Positions 44,118-53,083 of a stretch of 64,000 nucleotides of DNA are shown here, one piece after another. Position numbers and translations under genes: made by a program. Source of the stretch: Pseudomonas baetica (lineage in GTDB: Bacteria; Pseudomonadota; Gammaproteobacteria; Pseudomonadales; Pseudomonadaceae); NCBI RefSeq assembly GCF_002813455.1, contig NZ_PHHE01000001.1, forward strand, positions 5,576,001 to 5,640,000, read 5' to 3'. The notes beneath the pieces were generated by a model, which saw only the letters and a program-made list of their open reading frames with translations, searched no databases and was not told where the DNA came from. Every line of letters begins with the position of its first letter. Positions within the stretch are counted from its first letter, which is position 1.

Positions 44118-45089
44118 ATGTTGCCGCGCTTTCCTGCCGTCACCCGCTGCCTGTCACTTGCCGCCCTGTGTGTGGCCGGTCCCGTTGCTGCATTGGAGTT
44201 TCCCCTGCCACCACCCGGTGAAGACATCATCGGCCAGGTGCAGGTGATCAAAGCCAGGTACGAAGACACCTTCGCCGACCTGGGCACAAAGTACGATCTG
44301 GGTTATTCGGAAATGGTCGCGGCCAACCCGGGCGTCGATGCCTGGTTGCCGGGCGCCGGTACCGAAATCGTCTTGCCGACGCGTTTCATCCTGCCGCCGG
44401 GCCCGCGTGAAGGCATCGTCATCAACCTTGCCGAATACCGCCTCTACTACTTCCCGAAAGGCCGGAACGTGGTGTACACCTTCCCGCTGGGTATCGGTCG
44501 TGAGGGCTGGGGTTCGCCAATCGCGCACACCTCGATCATTGCCAAAACGCCGAACCCGACCTGGACGCCTCCGGCGTCGATCAAGGCCGAACACGCCGCT
44601 GACGGTGATCCGCTGCCAAACGTGGTGCCGGCCGGTCCCGACAACCCGCTGGGCCCGTTCAAGTTCACTCTCGGTACACCGGGCTACCTGATCCATGGTT
44701 CGAACAAGAAGTTCGGCATCGGCATGCGCACCAGCCACGGCTGCTTCCGCATGTTCAACAACAACGTGCTGGAAATGGCCAGCATGGTGCCGGTCGGTAC
44801 CTCGGTGCGCATCCTCAATGATGCTTACAAGTTCGGGCGCAGCGGCGGCAAGGTCTATCTGGAAGCGCACACGCCGATCGACGACAAGGGCAACCCGTCG
44901 GTGGTCGACAAGCACACCGCTGTGATCAACGCGATGCTCAAGCGTGAAGACGTCACCAACAACCTGCGAATGAACTGGGATGTGGTGCGTGACGTGGTCG
45001 CGGCAGAAGATGGCTTGCCAACGGAAATCGGCACGCCGAATACCTCGGCGCCGATTGTCTCGAGCGCACCGATCGACTTGCAGCAGTAA
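44118..45089 (+). CDS. L,D-transpeptidase (YkuD) with LysM-like region
   Basis: A 323-residue exported enzyme. Signal peptide LSLAALCVAGPVAA; a LysM-like region at ~37-92 (GQVQVIKARYEDTFADLG to LPTRFILP); YkuD catalytic domain ~98-235 with IHGSNKKFGIGMRTSHGCFR, catalytic Cys209 and the preceding histidine. It should form 3-3 cross-links in peptidoglycan or tether OprI-type lipoprotein. The oprI gene is immediately downstream on the opposite strand, which fits a tethering role but does not prove it. ATG 44118 has GAAGGA eight bases upstream; ATG 44100 is an alternative without one. Confidence 0.9.
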   Translation: MLPRFPAVTRCLSLAALCVAGPVAALEFPLPPPGEDIIGQVQVIKARYEDTFADLGTKYDLGYSEMVAANPGVDAWLPGAGTEIVLPTRFILPPGPREGIVINLAEYRLYYFPKGRNVVYTFPLGIGREGWGSPIAHTSIIAKTPNPTWTPPASIKAEHAADGDPLPNVVPAGPDNPLGPFKFTLGTPGYLIHGSNKKFGIGMRTSHGCFRMFNNNVLEMASMVPVGTSVRILNDAYKFGRSGGKVYLEAHTPIDDKGNPSVVDKHTAVINAMLKREDVTNNLRMNWDVVRDVVAAEDGLPTEIGTPNTSAPIVSSAPIDLQQ

Positions 45090-45101
45090 GGTCTGATCCA
45101 G

Positions 45102-45136
45102 AACCCGCCGATGCGTGAAGCATCGGCGGGTTTTTT
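45102..45136 (+). terminator. Rho-independent terminator after the L,D-transpeptidase gene
   Basis: AACCCGCCGATGC and GCATCGGCGGGTT form a 13-bp stem with loop GTGAA, followed by TTTT. Confidence 0.9.
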
Positions 45137-45161
45137 AATGCCCGGACAAAAGCTTCAGGCA

Positions 45162-45193
45162 CAAAAAAGCCGACCCGAAAAACGGGTCGGCTT
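45162..45193 (-). terminator. Rho-independent terminator after oprI
   Basis: AAGCCGACCCG (45167-45177) pairs with CGGGTCGGCTT (45183-45193), with a T run following on the minus strand. Strong, as expected for a very abundant mRNA. Confidence 0.92.
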
Positions 45194-45214
45194 GATAACA
45201 ATCCCGAGGGATTA

Positions 45215-45466
45215 TTACTTGCGGCTAGCTTTGTCCAGCATGCGCAGAGCACGCTCGTTAGCTTCGTCAGCAGTCTGTTGTGCTTTTTGAGCAGCAGCCA
45301 GAGCTTCATCAGCTTTACGGTAAGCTTCGTCTGCACGAGCCTGGGAGCGAGCAGCTGCGTCTTCAGTAGCGGTCAGACGTGCTTCGGTTTCTTTCGATGC
45401 GCTGCTGCAACCGGTAGCCAGAACTGCGGCCAGAGCCAGAGCAGAGAATTTCAGAACGTTGTTCAT
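45215..45466 (-). CDS. oprI: Major outer-membrane lipoprotein OprI (Lpp-like)
   Basis: An 83-residue lipoprotein: signal [18 protein letters not shown] with lipobox ATGC, cleavage before Cys20, then an alanine-rich heptad helix ([20 protein letters not shown]) ending in KASRK, whose terminal lysine can be linked to peptidoglycan. It anchors the outer membrane to the wall. ATG 45466 after AAGGGGAACACG; very strong codon preference is visible. Confidence 0.96.
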   Translation of the reverse strand: MNNVLKFSALALAAVLATGCSSASKETEARLTATEDAAARSQARADEAYRKADEALAAAQKAQQTADEANERALRMLDKASRK

Positions 45467-46102
45467 CGTGTTCCCCTTCAAGGACTTTCAATTAAGTGGC
45501 TGTCTCCTCCGATTGAGGAAATAGCCGGCGTACATACTACCCATTACTTGTAGTAAGTAAACTGACGTAGAGCAAGAAGCAAAAAAAATTGTAGGCGTTG
45601 ATTCTTTTTCGAGCAACTTTTAACTGAGCTGTTTAAAAAATATCCAGCTACAAGCCCCGAGCTGAGCGAGTTATTGAGAAAAAGTTCCCGTTGCCGCGCA
45701 CTGTTTTGCAGCGGTGGGGAAAGTCTGTCTAGATGAATTTGTCCATACTTTCATACGGATTCTGCGGACGGCTTCGCTTATCTTTGTCCATGTTGAGGTG
45801 ACTTTAAAAAAGGTGGCACGTCTTAAGTCTCAACATCCGGCAATGTTCAGGTAAGCGGCCCGGGATTATCTTCTCCCAAGCCATCCCTGCGTCTATCGGA
45901 GCAACCCGCCTCAACCCCCTTGATGACGAGCGCACCTTGAGCATTTTCGCCAATGGTGCCTACTATTTATCAGGTGCTCGGTTGCGCGAGATCGGTGTGG
46001 CTCTTCTCGGTGTCCATCAGGCACAGGGTGGCGTAGATGTTCCTTCGCCGGAAAAACATCGGTAAGGTAGGGGTCAGAATTCAAGACCCGCAAGGAGTAG
46101 TG
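45467..46102. other. Long intergenic region between oprI and the acetyltransferase
   Basis: About 635 bp without a gene. The oprI-proximal 100 bp are A/T-rich and must hold its promoter (minus strand). At 45540-45860 the sequence is A/T-rich, unlike the surrounding genes. No tRNA, REP element or clear small-RNA terminator is seen; open frames entering from the right lack RBS. Confidence 0.45.
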
Positions 46103-46384
46103 ATGAGCGAGGCGTTGTCCATCCACCATGACCAGGCTGGTCATCAGTTCGAGACCAGTGTGGACGGTCATCGTGCCTACCTGACATACATGGATCTGGG
46201 AAAGCAGACCCTGGATATCTATCGCACGTTTGTGCCCAACGCCCTGCGCGGCCGAGGCATTGCGGCGGCGCTGACCGAAAGCGCGCTGCAATACGCTGAA
46301 GAAATGGGTTACACGGTGATCCCGTCGTGCTCTTACGTCGAGCGCTACATGGAGCGTCATCAGCGGCGTGCCGCCAAGATCTGA
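46103..46384 (+). CDS. Small GNAT-type N-acetyltransferase (YjdJ-like)
   Basis: A 93-residue short acetyltransferase: AYLTYMDLGKQTLDIYRTFV, then the acetyl-CoA loop ALRGRGIAAALTESALQYA and the C-terminal VIPSCSYVERYMERH. This matches the short Gcn5-related 'GCN5-like' family (COG2388). Substrate unknown. ATG 46103 has AAGGAG seven bases upstream; a longer frame in the same phase lacks an RBS. Confidence 0.85.
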   Translation: MSEALSIHHDQAGHQFETSVDGHRAYLTYMDLGKQTLDIYRTFVPNALRGRGIAAALTESALQYAEEMGYTVIPSCSYVERYMERHQRRAAKI

Positions 46385-46395
46385 ACAGCACACAC

Positions 46396-46427
46396 AAAAA
46401 CGCCGGGCAATGCCCGGCGTTTTTTTA
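46396..46427. terminator. Bidirectional rho-independent terminator
   Basis: AAAAACGCCGGGC and GCCCGGCGTTTTT with loop AAT, between two convergent genes; A and T runs on both sides allow it to work both ways. Confidence 0.9.
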
Positions 46428-46444
46428 TGCCTGTAAAACGCGTA

Positions 46445-47521
46445 TCAGCTGCGCTGGCGTTTTGGCAGAACATCCTTGAGCTTGGCGTGCATGCTGCGCA
46501 GGGTGTTCTCGGTGGCGGACCAGTCGATGCAGGCATCGGTGATCGACACGCCGTATTGCAGGTCGGCGAGGTCTTTGGGGATCGCCTGGCAGCCCCAGTT
46601 CAAGTGGCTTTCGACCATCAGGCCGATGATCGACTGGTTGCCTTCGAGGATCTGGTTGGCGACGTTCTCCATCACCAGCGGTTGCAGGGCCGGGTCTTTG
46701 TTGGAGTTGGCGTGGCTGCAATCGACCATGATGTTCGGCTTGATCTTCGCCTTGTTCAACGCCTGCTCGCAGAGGGCAACGCTGACCGAATCGTAGTTCG
46801 GTTTGCCGTTGCCCCCGCGCAGCACCACGTGACCGTAGGCATTGCCTTTGGTGGTGACGATGGACACGCCACCTTCCTGGTTGATCCCCAGGAAACGGTG
46901 CGGGCTGGACACCGACTGCAGCGCGTTGATCGCTACAGTCAGGCCACCGTCGGTGCCGTTCTTGAAACCAACGGCCGAAGACAGGCCGGAAGCCATTTCA
47001 CGGTGAGTCTGGGATTCGGTGGTACGCGCGCCGATGGCCGACCAGCTGATCAGGTCCTGCAGATACTGCGGGGAGATCGGGTCGAGGGCCTCGGTGGCGG
47101 TTGGCAGGCCTTTCTCGGCCAGATCCAGCAACAACTGGCGACCGATGTGCAGACCGTCCTGAATCTTGAACGAGTCGTCCAGATACGGATCGTTGATCAG
47201 GCCTTTCCAGCCGACAGTCGTGCGCGGCTTTTCGAAATACACGCGCATGACCAGATACAAGGTATCGGAGACTTCCGCGGCCAGCACTTTCAAGCGTTCG
47301 GCGTATTCGTGGGCAGCCTTGATGTCGTGGATCGAGCACGGGCCGATCACTACGAACAGACGGTGGTCGGTGCCATCAAGAATGTTGCGAATGACTTCGC
47401 GGCCCTTGGTGACGGTGCGCAGGGCGGCGTCGCTCAGAGGGATATCACGCTTGAGCTGATCGGGAGTGATCAGGGTCTCGTTAGAGGCGACGTTTAGGTC
47501 GTTGATCGGTAAATCAGCCAT
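46445..47521 (-). CDS. Type I (alpha) DAHP synthase
   Basis: A 358-residue 3-deoxy-D-arabino-heptulosonate 7-phosphate synthase, first step of the shikimate pathway (PEP + erythrose-4-P). It has FVVIGPCSIHDIKAA, MRVYFEKPRTTVGWKGLINDP, GARTTESQTHRE, VDCSHANSNKD and the C-terminal VSITDACIDW, all type I alpha signatures of AroF/G/H. Which aromatic amino acid inhibits it cannot be told from the sequence by eye. ATG 47521 after AGTAAACG; the RBS is weak (GACGAGTAAACG). Confidence 0.93.
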   Translation of the reverse strand: MADLPINDLNVASNETLITPDQLKRDIPLSDAALRTVTKGREVIRNILDGTDHRLFVVIGPCSIHDIKAAHEYAERLKVLAAEVSDTLYLVMRVYFEKPRTTVGWKGLINDPYLDDSFKIQDGLHIGRQLLLDLAEKGLPTATEALDPISPQYLQDLISWSAIGARTTESQTHREMASGLSSAVGFKNGTDGGLTVAINALQSVSSPHRFLGINQEGGVSIVTTKGNAYGHVVLRGGNGKPNYDSVSVALCEQALNKAKIKPNIMVDCSHANSNKDPALQPLVMENVANQILEGNQSIIGLMVESHLNWGCQAIPKDLADLQYGVSITDACIDWSATENTLRSMHAKLKDVLPKRQRS

Positions 47522-47647
47522 CGTTTACTCGTCAGGTCACGGGTGCCGGCCGCCATCCCCCGCGCGGCGGAGCACAGCAGATTTAAGCGCGTCGGGGAGC
47601 GGAACCTTAGCGCGTCGGGCGCTGCTCGACAATGGGCAAACGCCGCT

Positions 47648-48091
47648 TTAATCCAGCACTGGCTGGGCAAAAGCCTTGCGAACGCTGTCTTGGGAGAACT
47701 CGTCGGCGTGCTGCTCGACCCATTGCAGGGCCAGCGCCTGATTATCCTGCAGGTCATTGTGGGTGTCGTTCATGCGGCAGTAGCGTTCGATCTGACACAC
47801 TTGCTCACCCATTCGCGCGCTGAACAGGGTTTGTTCATCCGTGAAGGCGATCCCCACGAGATAGCCTTTTTTACGGCGCAAACACCACGCCACATAGCCC
47901 GGATAGCAGATATCGGCGTTGAGCGTCGGCAGGCGCACTTGTAGCGCTGTGCCATGGCGCCAGGCACGGTGGTAATTGCAAGCGATGCCGCCGAGGCTGA
48001 TAGTGTGCAGCTGTTGCCTGGAAATGCACTCAGGCTTGAGCAAGGTTAATTCAACCGGCACTTCGTCCGGATGAGGAATAAAACGTCCCAT
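47648..48091 (-). CDS. PilZ-domain protein
   Basis: A 147-residue cytoplasmic protein of the PilZ type: TLLKPECISRQQLHTISLGGIACNYH (the xD/NxSxxG-like part here reads TISLGGI) and CYPGYVAWCLRRKKGYLVGIAF. The usual RxxxR motif is not clear, so c-di-GMP binding is uncertain. ATG 48091 has AGGGAG about 10 bases upstream. Its start codon overlaps the divergent start of the thioredoxin-like gene (CATG). Confidence 0.72.
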   Translation of the reverse strand: MGRFIPHPDEVPVELTLLKPECISRQQLHTISLGGIACNYHRAWRHGTALQVRLPTLNADICYPGYVAWCLRRKKGYLVGIAFTDEQTLFSARMGEQVCQIERYCRMNDTHNDLQDNQALALQWVEQHADEFSQDSVRKAFAQPVLD

Positions 48092-48476
48092 GAGCACAGA
48101 CTCCCTGTGTCGGCCATTTGACATTGTTTCCCCCAGTATAGTGGTCGAATCCGAGCTGACCGATTTCGACGCCGACCAGCGGCTGTTGGCGATGGCAGGC
48201 GTTTCGCTGGTGATTTTCACCAGTGTCGGCTGCGCCAGTTGCCGCTATGCCCGCGAGGTATTGCCCGGTCTCGACCTGGCGGTGGATCGCCTGTGCTGGA
48301 TCGACGCCGGCGACAGCGGCGGCCTGGTGGAGCGTTATCAGGTCTTTCATTTGCCGGCGCTGTTTGTCGTGCGCGACGGCGAGTTCTTTGGCGCGTTGCA
48401 CACGCGCCTGACAGCCGATGCGCTGAACGCGGCAGTGGCGCAGGCATTGGGTCGAATTGCAGAGGAGTTGCCATAA
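48090..48476 (+). CDS. Thioredoxin-like protein with CxxC
   Basis: A 128-residue thioredoxin-fold protein without signal peptide. The active site is Cys48-Ala-Ser-Cys51 in FTSVGCASCRYA, followed by the cis-proline region FHLPALFVVRDGEFFG. The spacing fits thioredoxin; the CASC pair is unlike the WCGPC of housekeeping thioredoxin. ATG 48090 shares bases with the PilZ gene's start on the other strand. The stop TAA is directly followed by the next ATG. Confidence 0.82.
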   Translation: MSTDSLCRPFDIVSPSIVVESELTDFDADQRLLAMAGVSLVIFTSVGCASCRYAREVLPGLDLAVDRLCWIDAGDSGGLVERYQVFHLPALFVVRDGEFFGALHTRLTADALNAAVAQALGRIAEELP

Positions 48477-49430
48477 ATGGGGACAATCAACAAACCGGTC
48501 GTGGGGATCATCGGCACTGGCGCCATCGGCGGGTTCTACGGATTGATGCTGGCGCGCGCTGGCTTCGATGTGCACTTTCTGTTGCGCAGTGAGTTTTCGG
48601 CAGTGGCCGAGCGCGGTTTGCAGGTCAACAGTGCGGTACATGGCCCGCTGACGCTGCACCCGGTGCAGGCCTATTCGGTGGCTGAAGACATGCCCAAGTG
48701 TGACTGGCTGCTGGTCGGCGCCAAGACCACCAGTTCGGCAGGTCTCGCTCCGGCGATCATTCAAGCGGCCAGGCCCGATGCGAAAGTGCTGGTGCTGCAA
48801 AACGGTCTGGACGTCGAGGACAGTTTGCGTGAGTTGCTGCCTGAATCCCTGCATGTGTTGGGTGGTTTGTGTCTGGTCTGCGTGCATCGCGACGGGCCGG
48901 GGCAGATTACCCACCAGGCCCTCGGCTCAGTAAACGTCGGTTATCACAGCGGCCCGGCAGTCGGTGACGCGGCGCGCATGGCGTTGGTCGAAGAGGGCGC
49001 CGGACTATTCCGCGCCGCGGGTATCGACTCCCAGGCAATGCCCAATCTGCAGCAGGCGCGCTGGCAGAAACTGGTCTGGAACATTCCCTACAACGGTCTC
49101 TCGGTGCTGCTCGGCGCAAGCACTACGCCCCTGATGGCTGACGTCGACAGTCGCGCATTGATTCAGGCGATGATGGCCGAAGTGGTACAGGGCGCGCGGG
49201 CTTGCGGTCACGAGATCCCGCCCGGTTATGCCGAATACCTGTTCATGATGACCGAGAAAATGCCCGACTACTGGCCGAGCATGTACCACGATTTTCAGCA
49301 CAAGCGACCGCTGGAACTGCAAGCGATCTATGCGCGTCCATTGGCAGCGGCGAACGCGGCGGGGTGTGAACTGCCGCGCATCGAAGCGCTGTATCGAACA
49401 CTGAGTTTTATCGACCGACGTAACACTTGA
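48477..49430 (+). CDS. Putative 2-dehydropantoate 2-reductase (PanE/ApbA family)
   Basis: A 317-residue NADPH-dependent reductase: GIIGTGAIGGFYGLMLARAG at residues 10-29, LLVGAKTTSS, VLVLQNGLD, and the catalytic-lysine block QQARWQKLVWNIPYNGLS. It would make pantoate for coenzyme A, although the family also includes other ketoacid reductases. ATG 48477 follows the preceding TAA directly, with AGAGGAG 11 bases upstream, so the two genes are an operon. Confidence 0.85.
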   Translation: MGTINKPVVGIIGTGAIGGFYGLMLARAGFDVHFLLRSEFSAVAERGLQVNSAVHGPLTLHPVQAYSVAEDMPKCDWLLVGAKTTSSAGLAPAIIQAARPDAKVLVLQNGLDVEDSLRELLPESLHVLGGLCLVCVHRDGPGQITHQALGSVNVGYHSGPAVGDAARMALVEEGAGLFRAAGIDSQAMPNLQQARWQKLVWNIPYNGLSVLLGASTTPLMADVDSRALIQAMMAEVVQGARACGHEIPPGYAEYLFMMTEKMPDYWPSMYHDFQHKRPLELQAIYARPLAAANAAGCELPRIEALYRTLSFIDRRNT

Positions 49431-49461
49431 GTCGGTTTTATGGGGAAGGCAGGGGGAACGC

Positions 49462-50367
49462 ATGGCCAAGAACATCGATGACAAACTGGTGCTGGCAATT
49501 TCGTCGCGCGCCCTGTTCGACCTGAGCGAGAGCCACAAGGTCTACCTGTCGAGCGGCGTCGAAGCCTATCGGCAATATCAGATCGAGCATGAAGACGAGA
49601 TCCTCGCGCCGGGCGATGCCTTCCCGCTGGTGGAGAAACTCCTGAACCTGAACAGTCGCCTCGGCCGCGCACGGGTCGAGGTGATTCTGGTGTCACGCAA
49701 CAGCGCCGACACCGGCCTGCGCGTTTTCAACTCGATTCATCACTATGGCCTGGCGATTTCCCGCGCGGCGTTCGTCGGCGGGCGCAGTCCTTATCCGTAT
49801 CTCAAAGCGTTCGGTTGCGACCTGTTTCTCTCCACTCATGCCGAAGATGTGCGCGCGGCACTCGATGCCGGTTTCGCTGCAGCGACCATTTTGTCCGGTG
49901 GCGCCAGCCGCGCGGCCAGCGACGAATTGCGCATCGCCTTCGATGGCGACGCGGTGATTTTTTCCGACGAGTCCGAGCGGGTCTATCAGTCCGGCGGGCT
50001 GGAGGCGTTTCAGGCCAAGGAGCGCGAATCGGCGCGCGAGCCATTGCGCGGCGGGCCGTTCAAAGGCTTTCTGGCTGCGCTCAATCTGTTGCAGCGCGAG
50101 TTCCCCGACGACGACTGCCCGATCCGCACGGCGCTGGTCACCGCGCGTTCGGCGCCGGCGCATGAGCGGGTGATTCGCACGTTGCGTGAGTGGGACATTC
50201 GCCTCGATGAATCACTGTTTCTCGGCGGCCTGACCAAGTCGGCGTTTCTCGAAGCGTTTGCCGCCGACGTGTTCTTTGACGATCAGACAGGTCACTGCGA
50301 ACTGGCCCGCGAAGTGGTCGCCACCGGCCACGTGCCGCACGGCATCAGCAACGAACCGCCGATCTAA
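49462..50367 (+). CDS. 5'-nucleotidase, cN-I family
   Basis: A 301-residue cytosolic protein similar to cN-I nucleotidases: VLAISSRALFDL at the N-terminus (in place of a canonical DxD), VEVILVSRNSADTGLRVFNSI, FVGGRSPYPYLKAF, DLFLSTHAEDV and VFFDDQTGHCELA. It should dephosphorylate nucleoside 5'-monophosphates. ATG 49462; upstream GGGGGAAC. Confidence 0.85.
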   Translation: MAKNIDDKLVLAISSRALFDLSESHKVYLSSGVEAYRQYQIEHEDEILAPGDAFPLVEKLLNLNSRLGRARVEVILVSRNSADTGLRVFNSIHHYGLAISRAAFVGGRSPYPYLKAFGCDLFLSTHAEDVRAALDAGFAAATILSGGASRAASDELRIAFDGDAVIFSDESERVYQSGGLEAFQAKERESAREPLRGGPFKGFLAALNLLQREFPDDDCPIRTALVTARSAPAHERVIRTLREWDIRLDESLFLGGLTKSAFLEAFAADVFFDDQTGHCELAREVVATGHVPHGISNEPPI

Positions 50368-50465
50368 AGCCCCTGTGCTTCAAGACGTTGCGTGGCCCGT
50401 CGTACTCGCCAAGGCACTGCTAAGCTGAATCAAATCTCCGCCATGTTGGCTTGCGAGGAGGTCAT

Positions 50466-50969
50466 ATGATTCGTTCGATGCTGTATGCCACTGACCTCGG
50501 TCTGTACGCACCGTTAGTGATGCAGCATGCCCTGGCATTGGCGCGAACGTTTAATGCCGACTTGTATGTGGTGCACGCGGTGGAGCCGATGGGGCTGTTT
50601 GCCGAGTCGGTGTTGCAGAGCTATCTCGACGAGCAGGCACTGAACGAATTTCATAGCCAGGGTCTGAAAACAGTCATCGCCAATATCGAGCAGCGGGTGC
50701 TGGAGAGTTTTCGTGAGGAGCTGGGCGATGATGGCGAGCAGGATCTGCAACGCATTCGTGCGGTGCGTGTGGTGCAGGGCGATCCCTCGCAGGTGATTCT
50801 CGACCAGGTGCAGAAACTCTCCGTCGATTTACTGATCGTAGGAAGTCACAGCCATGGGGTGGGCGCGGAAACGCCGTTGGGGCGCACGGCGGCGCGGGTC
50901 CTGCAATTGGCCAAGGTGCCGGTTTATCTGGTGCCGCTGGTGGAGCGTCGGCGGCGGGAGGATCGCTGA
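50466..50969 (+). CDS. Universal stress protein (UspA family)
   Basis: A 167-residue Usp domain: SMLYATDLGLYAPLVMQHAL at the start, and the ATP-binding loop VGSHSHGVGAETPLGRTAARVL near the end. ATG 50466 has GAGGAGGTC directly upstream, a very strong site; an upstream alternative is rejected. Role in stress survival, mechanism unknown. Confidence 0.88.
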   Translation: MIRSMLYATDLGLYAPLVMQHALALARTFNADLYVVHAVEPMGLFAESVLQSYLDEQALNEFHSQGLKTVIANIEQRVLESFREELGDDGEQDLQRIRAVRVVQGDPSQVILDQVQKLSVDLLIVGSHSHGVGAETPLGRTAARVLQLAKVPVYLVPLVERRRREDR

Positions 50970-50987
50970 GGCAGGAATAATGGCGCT

Positions 50988-52057
<1,070 letters not shown>

Positions 52058-52066
52058 GTCCCTGGT

Positions 52067-52549
52067 TCAGAGCACCTCGGTGACAGCAAACTGTTGCCGG
52101 GTGCCCGCCACCAGAATCTCCACCTCATCGCCTTCGAACTTGCCCAGCAGGCTTTTGCCCAGCGGTGAGCGTGGCGTGATGACGGTGATCGGCTGACCGA
52201 CCACGTCGACTTTCAGGCCTGCTGCATCCGGCGCCAGAAACAGCCATTGCTCTCGGCCCTTTTCGTCTTCCAGGCCGAGCAGGGCACCTACCTCAATTCC
52301 ACGGTTTTCGTCATACGCTCGCAGCGTCAGGTTCTGGCACAGCGCCAGTGACTGGCGGATTTCTTCGACCCGTTTCGCTTGCCCGGCGGCCAGATACGAC
52401 GCCTCAAGCCCAAGGGTGTCGTACTTGTTTTCAGCGATGTTCTCTTCGTGGGTCGCGGTTTCGTAAGCGGTTTGCGCCGCACGTTCGGCGATGTCGAGAT
52501 CGATGCGCAGTTTGTCGAGAATCAGTTGGTGGACGCTGTGTTTGTTCAT
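52067..52549 (-). CDS. GreA/GreB-like transcription factor
   Basis: A 160-residue protein with the Gre domain order: an N-terminal helical hairpin (RAAQTAYETATHEENIAENKY) and a C-terminal FKBP-like domain (VITPRSPLGKSLLGKFEGDEVEI). The hairpin tip lacks the usual DRSEN acidic pair seen in greB at 39218-39715, so cleavage stimulation is doubtful; it may be a Gre-like antagonist or another RNA-polymerase secondary-channel factor. ATG 52549 is 2 bp after the stop of the upstream gene. Confidence 0.8.
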   Translation of the reverse strand: MNKHSVHQLILDKLRIDLDIAERAAQTAYETATHEENIAENKYDTLGLEASYLAAGQAKRVEEIRQSLALCQNLTLRAYDENRGIEVGALLGLEDEKGREQWLFLAPDAAGLKVDVVGQPITVITPRSPLGKSLLGKFEGDEVEILVAGTRQQFAVTEVL

Positions 52550-52551
52550 GA

Positions 52552-52959
52552 TCAATCGCAGAATTGCAAAACGTTGGCGCGACTTTTTTCGCTGGGCGCG
52601 GTCTGGTCCTGTTGCAGCCAGAACTGGCATTTGGGGCTCGACTGGTTGCGGCTGCTGCTACGCGCCTGATCCAGACGATTCTGCTGCTCGCTCTTGCGCA
52701 GGTTTTCTTCGTACTGATCAAACAGCGGGCTCTGCGGTGGCGCATCTGGCACGGCTTGCACCGCCGGCGGCTTGGCCAGTTGCTGCACAGCCTGGGCGAC
52801 CGGCGTCAGTTGTTCGTTGAACAGCAAGCGCGAGAGCAGCCAGCAGGTCAGGGCAATCGCGAGGAAACCCAGCCACATGCCCAAGGCAATGCTGCCGGTC
52901 AAATGCAGCGCGCTAAGCTGAACGGGCAAGGGGCGACGCGGGTTGGGACGGTAGGGCAT
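52552..52959 (-). CDS. Single-pass membrane protein of unknown function
   Basis: A 135-residue protein. Residues ~20-48 (LHLTGSIALGMWLGFLAIAL and LTCWLLSRLLF) form one transmembrane segment; the C-terminal half is periplasmic or cytoplasmic and rich in Q, S and P, ending with FWLQQDQTAP and a final cysteine. ATG 52959 has CAGGAGG upstream. It forms an operon with the Gre-like gene (2 bp gap). No family recognised. Confidence 0.72.
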   Translation of the reverse strand: MPYRPNPRRPLPVQLSALHLTGSIALGMWLGFLAIALTCWLLSRLLFNEQLTPVAQAVQQLAKPPAVQAVPDAPPQSPLFDQYEENLRKSEQQNRLDQARSSSRNQSSPKCQFWLQQDQTAPSEKSRANVLQFCD

Positions 52960-53083
52960 GGCTGCCTCCTGGCGAATGGTTGCGGGCAAGCGGCGATTGT
53001 CGCACGAAGATTAATCGCCGTCGGCTCTTCTGCACGAGCTCATTTATGCGGACAATCGGTGCTTTTGCCAACGGGAGACTCGA

